DNA of 64,000 nt. Origin: Streptomyces sp. MBT53. GTDB taxonomy: Bacteria; Actinomycetota; Actinomycetes; Streptomycetales; Streptomycetaceae. The DNA lies in contig NZ_JAEQAZ010000013.1 of the NCBI RefSeq assembly GCF_016654115.1, positions 25,757-89,756 on the forward strand, given 5' to 3'. The notes under the pieces were generated by a model. That model made no database searches and was not told the DNA's origin. It was given only the letters and a program-made list of their open reading frames with translations. The translations under genes and the position numbers were made by a program. Below, piece by piece: positions 61,213 to 64,000 of the stretch. Numbering within the stretch: position 1 is the stretch's first letter; every line of letters begins with the position of its first letter.

Positions 61213-61769
61213 ACCACTTCGACGTCACAAATCAGTTACCTCTCCTTCACGCTCCTCACGCCACCCTCTTCGTTCTCGGTGCGCTGATCGGGGCCGCGGG
61301 CAACAGCGGTGGTGGTGACGGCGACAGGACGAGTGCTGAACCCGCCGCGACCAGGACAGTCACCGCCTCACCCGAGGCCGCCAAGGTCGAGAAGGCCGAG
61401 CCCGCGCCCACGATCACCGTCACCGTCACGAAGACCGCCGAGGCCAAGGCGACGAAGGCCGCGACGAGTGGCGACGACGCTCCCGCCGGCAAGGCTCTCT
61501 TCAAGGTGTGGGGCAGTGCGCCCTCGGGTGTCGACATCACCTACGGCAGCGATGGCACCAACCTCCAGGGCAAGGGGCTGCCCATGACGAAGACACTGGC
61601 CGTGGACGGTGACGCCCTGTACTACCAGGTCACTGCCCAGCTCCAGGGCGGCGGCGACGTCCACTGCTCCATCACCATCGACGGCAGGACCAAGTCGGGC
61701 CGGGCGCAGGGCGGTTACAACATCTGCTCGGCCCAGCTGAACTCCGACTTCAGCGGCGGGTTCAGCTGA
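61203..61769 (+). pseudogene. 5'-truncated MmpS-like membrane protein gene
   Basis: The frame encodes a hydrophobic stretch LFVLGALIGAAGN, a TVTV/AKATK-rich linker and a C-terminal MmpS-like beta domain (about 100-188; VWGSAPSGVDITYGSDG and DVHCSITIDGRTKSGRAQGG). Normally a cytoplasmic tail and full transmembrane helix precede this. Here the only in-frame start (GTG 61203) lies inside the GH74 terminator stem with no spaced ribosome-binding site, so the 5' end seems lost. The domain itself has no stops. Alternatively, a poorly initiated but real gene. Confidence 0.55.
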
Positions 61770-61789
61770 GCCGACCGGCCTCGACGGTT

Positions 61790-63703
61790 CTACGGTGTGT
61801 AGACAGTCGGCCGAGGTGCCGTAGCCATCCCGTCGCCGATGTAGAAGCTCGGGTGGGGCGGTTGGTTGTATGCAGTGTTCTGCCAGGCCAGGGCTGTGCG
61901 GTACTGGGTGTCGTGGAGCAGGGTCGTGATCCTGGTGGTCGTCTCGTACGGGGTCGAGTAGATCCGTAGCGCCGTGTTGTCGGTGGTGGGCCAGACGACC
62001 TCTTCCCGCCAGTCGCCGAGGATGTCCCCGGAGAGGGTCGGGGTCGCCTTGGTGCTGTTGTTGGAGTGGACGTCGGCGCCGGTCAGGAGGCGGGTGTCGG
62101 CGGTCGTGCCGTACTTGTCGATGTGGGTGGAGTCGAGGAGTTCGCGTACCGGGTCGGCGTCCCACCAGGACAGGAAGTTGGTGCTGGAGGGCTTGCGGGT
62201 GGATACCACGGTGCCCTGGGGGTTACGGACTCCGCTCTCCGATGCCGACCAGGACTCGGCGCCGGGGCTGCCCGCCCAGATGTCTCCGGAGACGCCCCGG
62301 CCGTTGTCGCCGTTGGCGGGTGTGGACCAGATGATCGCGCCGGTCTTCGCGTCCGCCATCCACGAGGACGGTTTCGAGGAGTCCTCGTCGACCTTGAACT
62401 CCTCCAGGCCCGGGCGGGACGGGTCGAGGTCGCCGACGTGCATCGCGTCGCCGTGGCCGTTCTTGGTGGTCCACAGGCCGTAGCCGTTGTCGTCGACGGC
62501 CATCGAGCCGTAGACGATCTCGTCCTTGCCGTCGCCGTCGACGTCGGCGATCGCCAACTGGTGGTTGCCCTGGGCGTCGTAGCCCTTGCCGGTGTTGGTC
62601 GAGGAGTTGGTGTCGAAGGTCCAGCGGCGGGTGAAGGCGCCGTTCCGCCAGTCCCAGGCGGCGATGACCGTGCGCGTGTAGTAGCCGCGCGCCATGATCA
62701 GGGAGGGGCGGCTGCCGTCCAAGTAGGCGGTACCGGCGAGGAATCGGTCGACTCGGTTGCCGTAGGAGTCGCCCCAGGAGGAGACCGTGCCGCGGGCCGG
62801 GACGTAGTCGACGGTGCTCATCGCCTTGCCGGTCCGGCCGTCGAACATGGTCAGGTACTCGGGTCCGGACAGGACGTAGCCGCTCGAACTGCGGTAGTCC
62901 GCAGCCGAGTTGCCGATGACGGTGCCGGTTCCGTCGACGGTGGCGTCGGCCGTCTTCATGGCGACCTCGGCCTTGCCGTCGCCGTCGTAGTCGTACACCT
63001 GGAACTGTGTGTAGTGGGCGCCGGAGCGGATGTTGCGGCCCAGGTCGATGCGCCACAGGCGGGTGCCGTCGAGTTTGACGCCGTCGAGGATGGTGTTTCC
63101 GGTGTAGCCGGACTGGGAGTTGTCCTTGGCGTTCGTGGGCTGCCACTTGAGGACGAAGTCGAGTTGTCCGTCGCCGTCGAGATCGCCTACGGAGGCGTCG
63201 TTGGCCTCGTAGGTGTAGGCGACTCCGTCAGGGGTGGTGCCGCCGGCGGGTGGGGTGATGGGGACGTCCTTGTAGCCCGTGCGGAATTGGATGGCGTGGA
63301 CGGAGTCGGCCTGTTCGACGCCGCCGACGATCGCGCGGACCGTGTAGTCGGCCTGGGCGGGCGCGCCGGCGTGGAAGTAGTTCGTGGAGCCGGTGATCGG
63401 GGCGGAGTTGACCTTCGTACCGGCGCGGTAGACGTTGAAGGAGACGGTGTCGGGGTCGGTGCCGAGCCAGCGCCAGCTGACCAGGTTGCCGCTGTCGGTG
63501 TGGACGCTGACGACGCCCCGGTCGAGTGCCTCGACCTGGCGGGCGGTGGCTGCCTGGGCGGTTCCGCCGGTGGTGAGTCCGGCGAGGACCAGGGCCGCGG
63601 CGGCGGTCAGTGCGGAGAGTACGGCCCTTCGTCTGCGGGACCGGTGCGGCGGGCGCGGGGGCGGGGGCACTTGCGGGCGCACTTGCGGGTGCGGGTAGCT
63701 CAC
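61790..63703 (-). CDS. Secreted rhamnogalacturonan lyase (PL11)
   Basis: Extracellular lyase of 637 residues: a long Pro-rich basic leader and signal peptide (about 1-51), then the eight-bladed PL11 propeller with calcium-binding loops (VGDLDGDGQLDFVLKW, YDYDGDGKAEVAMKT, IADVDGDGKDEIVYGS). It cleaves rhamnogalacturonan-I by beta-elimination, making the unsaturated fragments on which the GH105 at 45514 acts. GTG 63703 has CAGGAGGTA upstream. There is no CBM. It is convergent with the truncated MmpS-like gene, and the leftward WYL regulator gene precedes it. Confidence 0.94.
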   Translation of the reverse strand: MSYPHPQVRPQVPPPPRPPHRSRRRRAVLSALTAAAALVLAGLTTGGTAQAATARQVEALDRGVVSVHTDSGNLVSWRWLGTDPDTVSFNVYRAGTKVNSAPITGSTNYFHAGAPAQADYTVRAIVGGVEQADSVHAIQFRTGYKDVPITPPAGGTTPDGVAYTYEANDASVGDLDGDGQLDFVLKWQPTNAKDNSQSGYTGNTILDGVKLDGTRLWRIDLGRNIRSGAHYTQFQVYDYDGDGKAEVAMKTADATVDGTGTVIGNSAADYRSSSGYVLSGPEYLTMFDGRTGKAMSTVDYVPARGTVSSWGDSYGNRVDRFLAGTAYLDGSRPSLIMARGYYTRTVIAAWDWRNGAFTRRWTFDTNSSTNTGKGYDAQGNHQLAIADVDGDGKDEIVYGSMAVDDNGYGLWTTKNGHGDAMHVGDLDPSRPGLEEFKVDEDSSKPSSWMADAKTGAIIWSTPANGDNGRGVSGDIWAGSPGAESWSASESGVRNPQGTVVSTRKPSSTNFLSWWDADPVRELLDSTHIDKYGTTADTRLLTGADVHSNNSTKATPTLSGDILGDWREEVVWPTTDNTALRIYSTPYETTTRITTLLHDTQYRTALAWQNTAYNQPPHPSFYIGDGMATAPRPTVYTP

Positions 63704-63742
63704 GTGACGTACCTCCTGGGAGGACGGACGGGTTCCGTGCTC

Positions 63743-64000
63743 TCAGTCGCCGCTGTCGGTGAGCAAGTTGCCGTATCTTTCGGCCAGTTCGGCGACCGTG
63801 CGGGTGATCCGGTCGCGGAGTTCGGGTGGTGAGAGGACCTCGATGTCCGTGCCGAGGCGCAGGAACTCGCCGTGCGCGTGGTCGATGGACTCGATGGGGA
63901 CCGACATCTGGGTCCAACCGTCAGGTTCTGCACGTCCGTTGAGGGGGACCGCCCGGGCGAGGGTCGCGCCGGGTGCGAGCCGGACCACTGCCTCGCCGCG
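63743..64000 (-). CDS. C-terminal end of a WYL-domain transcriptional regulator (partial)
   Basis: The last 85 residues of a protein that continues beyond the window edge. The sequence VRLAPGATLARAVPLNG, then SIDHAHGEFLRLGTDIEVLSPPELRD, fits the WCX extension that follows a WYL ligand-sensing domain in YafY-type regulators. It ends 39 bp before the PL11 start on the same strand, so it could be linked to that gene. Confidence 0.75.
   Translation of the reverse strand, partial: RGEAVVRLAPGATLARAVPLNGRAEPDGWTQMSVPIESIDHAHGEFLRLGTDIEVLSPPELRDRITRTVAELAERYGNLLTDSGD

Noticed and set aside
6966..61871. Frequent GTATGC/GCATAC hexamers through the window
   Set aside because: About 27 were noticed against roughly 18 expected from base composition; many are inside codons. 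The excess is too small to call a motif.
1..64000. Mobile elements and CRISPR arrays
   Set aside because: No transposase, integrase, spaced direct-repeat array or long terminal inverted repeats were found; all repeats seen are short and local.

Overview
The window is high-GC actinobacterial chromosome, almost certainly Streptomyces. The RpoA sequence, strongly G/C-ending codons, GTG/TTG starts, CBM2-linked cellulases, a CebR box and a typical Streptomyces intergenic repeat all point there. Gene content resembles, from memory and unchecked, the right-arm S. coelicolor region that holds the cellulase cluster, FabH-like and FadD genes and an oxalate-type CoA cluster. No insertion sequence, phage, CRISPR array or rRNA was seen.

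Layout. 0.1-1.5 kb: rpoA and tRNA-Leu(GAG), both leftward, without the ribosomal-protein genes that normally sit upstream of rpoA. 1.6-4.7 kb: a MarR regulator divergent from a luciferase-like oxidoreductase, then an aldehyde dehydrogenase. 4.8-22.6 kb: an oxalate/formate-type island. Succinyl-CoA-synthetase-like subunits run leftward. A TPP decarboxylase, a formyl-CoA transferase, a fused ADP-forming acyl-CoA synthetase and two oxalate/formate-family transporters run rightward. A GntR regulator, a FabH-like synthase, a third transporter with a 44-residue small subunit, a ketopantoate-reductase-like gene and fdhD follow. A caspase-like protease with an EACC1-like partner is lodged inside the island. 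22.7-26.5 kb: LysR/SDR and MarR/isochorismatase/quinone-reductase regulator-target sets. 26.7-38 kb: a secreted sialidase, a DUF4185-like protein, a BASS transporter with LysR, a DUF3500 protein, an Lrp/AsnC regulator with a DHA2 exporter, and FadD.

38-46.7 kb is a leftward pectin-side-chain operon: GH105, a Tat-exported lyase-like protein, a 1540-residue GH28/GH29/CBM32/GH27 fusion and a carbohydrate-binding sugar dehydrogenase. 47-51.7 kb holds an aldo/keto reductase, a GH75 chitosanase behind a CsnR-type palindrome, an SDR, a methyltransferase with a His-rich N-terminus and a phytanoyl-CoA-dioxygenase-like gene. 51.8-61.2 kb is a cellulose/xyloglucan cluster (GH6 and GH5 leftward, GH48 and GH74 rightward, each with CBM2) around a CebR box. 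A truncated MmpS-like gene, a PL11 rhamnogalacturonan lyase and the 3' end of a WYL regulator close the window.

How it works together (inference). The island would import oxalate, activate it with CoA, decarboxylate it and pass formate to a dehydrogenase matured by FdhD. A palindrome in the divergent TPP-enzyme promoter shares a core with the transporter/reductase promoter, so the GntR regulator may control both. The right half is an extracellular plant-polymer programme (cellulose, xyloglucan, pectin) plus chitosan and sialic-acid hydrolysis.
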